A program made the position numbers and the translations under genes. This document shows positions 51,469 to 51,524 of a DNA stretch of 51,524 nt, piece after piece (within the stretch, counting starts at the first letter, position 1; every line of letters begins with the position of its first letter). Where the stretch lies: positions 1 through 51,524 of the forward strand of contig JAFZKG010000030.1 in NCBI GenBank assembly GCA_017553695.1, given 5' to 3'. The stretch comes from Lachnospiraceae bacterium (GTDB lineage Bacteria > Bacillota > Clostridia > Lachnospirales > Lachnospiraceae). The notes beneath the pieces are model-generated. The model did no database searches, had not been told where the DNA came from, and was given only the letters and a program-made list of their open reading frames with translations.

Positions 51469-51524
51469 TCAGTGAATATATTTGCTTATAATCTCAGCAA
51501 GCTTTCCAGAAGCTTTCAAATCTG
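51469..51524 (-). CDS. Partial 3' end of amino-acid ABC solute-binding protein
   Basis: The minus strand reads DLKASGKLAEIISKYIH before TGA at 51469-51471. This is the usual C-terminus of polar amino-acid binding proteins ('LKADGTLxKIxEKY'). The rest lies outside the window. Its position upstream of the permease gene fits. Confidence 0.75.
   Translation of the reverse strand, partial: DLKASGKLAEIISKYIH

Overview
The window looks like a chromosomal segment of a Clostridia-type Bacillota, probably near Lachnospiraceae. The grounds are genes preceded by GGAGG-type ribosome sites, SigA-like TTGACA/TATAAT promoters, T-tailed terminators, an ispE-gntR pair, small clostridial families (DUF4298, a Cys-rich 56-residue protein) and moderate GC. 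I saw no rRNA, tRNA, CRISPR array, transposase or prophage. The genus is an inference.

Left third (1-19.1 kb), cell-surface glycan: a truncated DUF4012 protein and a LytR-CpsA-Psr ligase diverge at the left edge. Next come glycosyltransferases, one of them interrupted by an in-frame stop. A long minus-strand gene run follows. In transcription order it encodes a URO-D-like protein, a mini ferredoxin-thioredoxin-reductase-like protein, an adenylating ligase, a carrier protein, a type III PLP decarboxylase, an MBOAT acyltransferase, an SGNH-like protein, an initiating sugar-phosphate transferase, a Wzz-like co-polymerase, a Wzy-Wzx fusion and a glycosyltransferase. The ligase, carrier, MBOAT and SGNH genes mirror DltA, DltC, DltB and DltD. 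The added decarboxylase suggests a carrier-bound amino acid is decarboxylated before transfer to the glycan. This is the best candidate for an undescribed system here.

Middle (19.2-36 kb): sbcDC, an sce7726-like gene, then a complete molybdate uptake and molybdenum-cofactor operon (modABC, moeA, moeA-like, moaA, mobB, moaC) behind a structured 250-nt leader. Next is ispE-gntR with a near-perfect palindromic operator over the ispE promoter, diverging from a Na/phosphate cotransporter, and then a DUF559-like nuclease gene.

Right third (36-51.5 kb): a MOSC-hydrolase fusion, small enzymes, a five-gene peptide/nickel-type ABC operon, NAD(P)HX epimerase, a lipoprotein esterase, an MgtC-phosphoesterase-membrane protein operon, and the left part of a polar amino-acid ABC operon that runs off the edge.

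Two patterns cross the window. Four intergenic inverted-repeat clusters (about 19.3, 35.1, 40.9 and 46.0 kb) each repeat their units at 52 or 53 bp, roughly five DNA helical turns, and all lie at gene 3' ends. Three genes (starts at 1101, 23400 and 33182) have a promoter -10 box directly before the ATG and no ribosome-binding site, which suggests leaderless transcripts.
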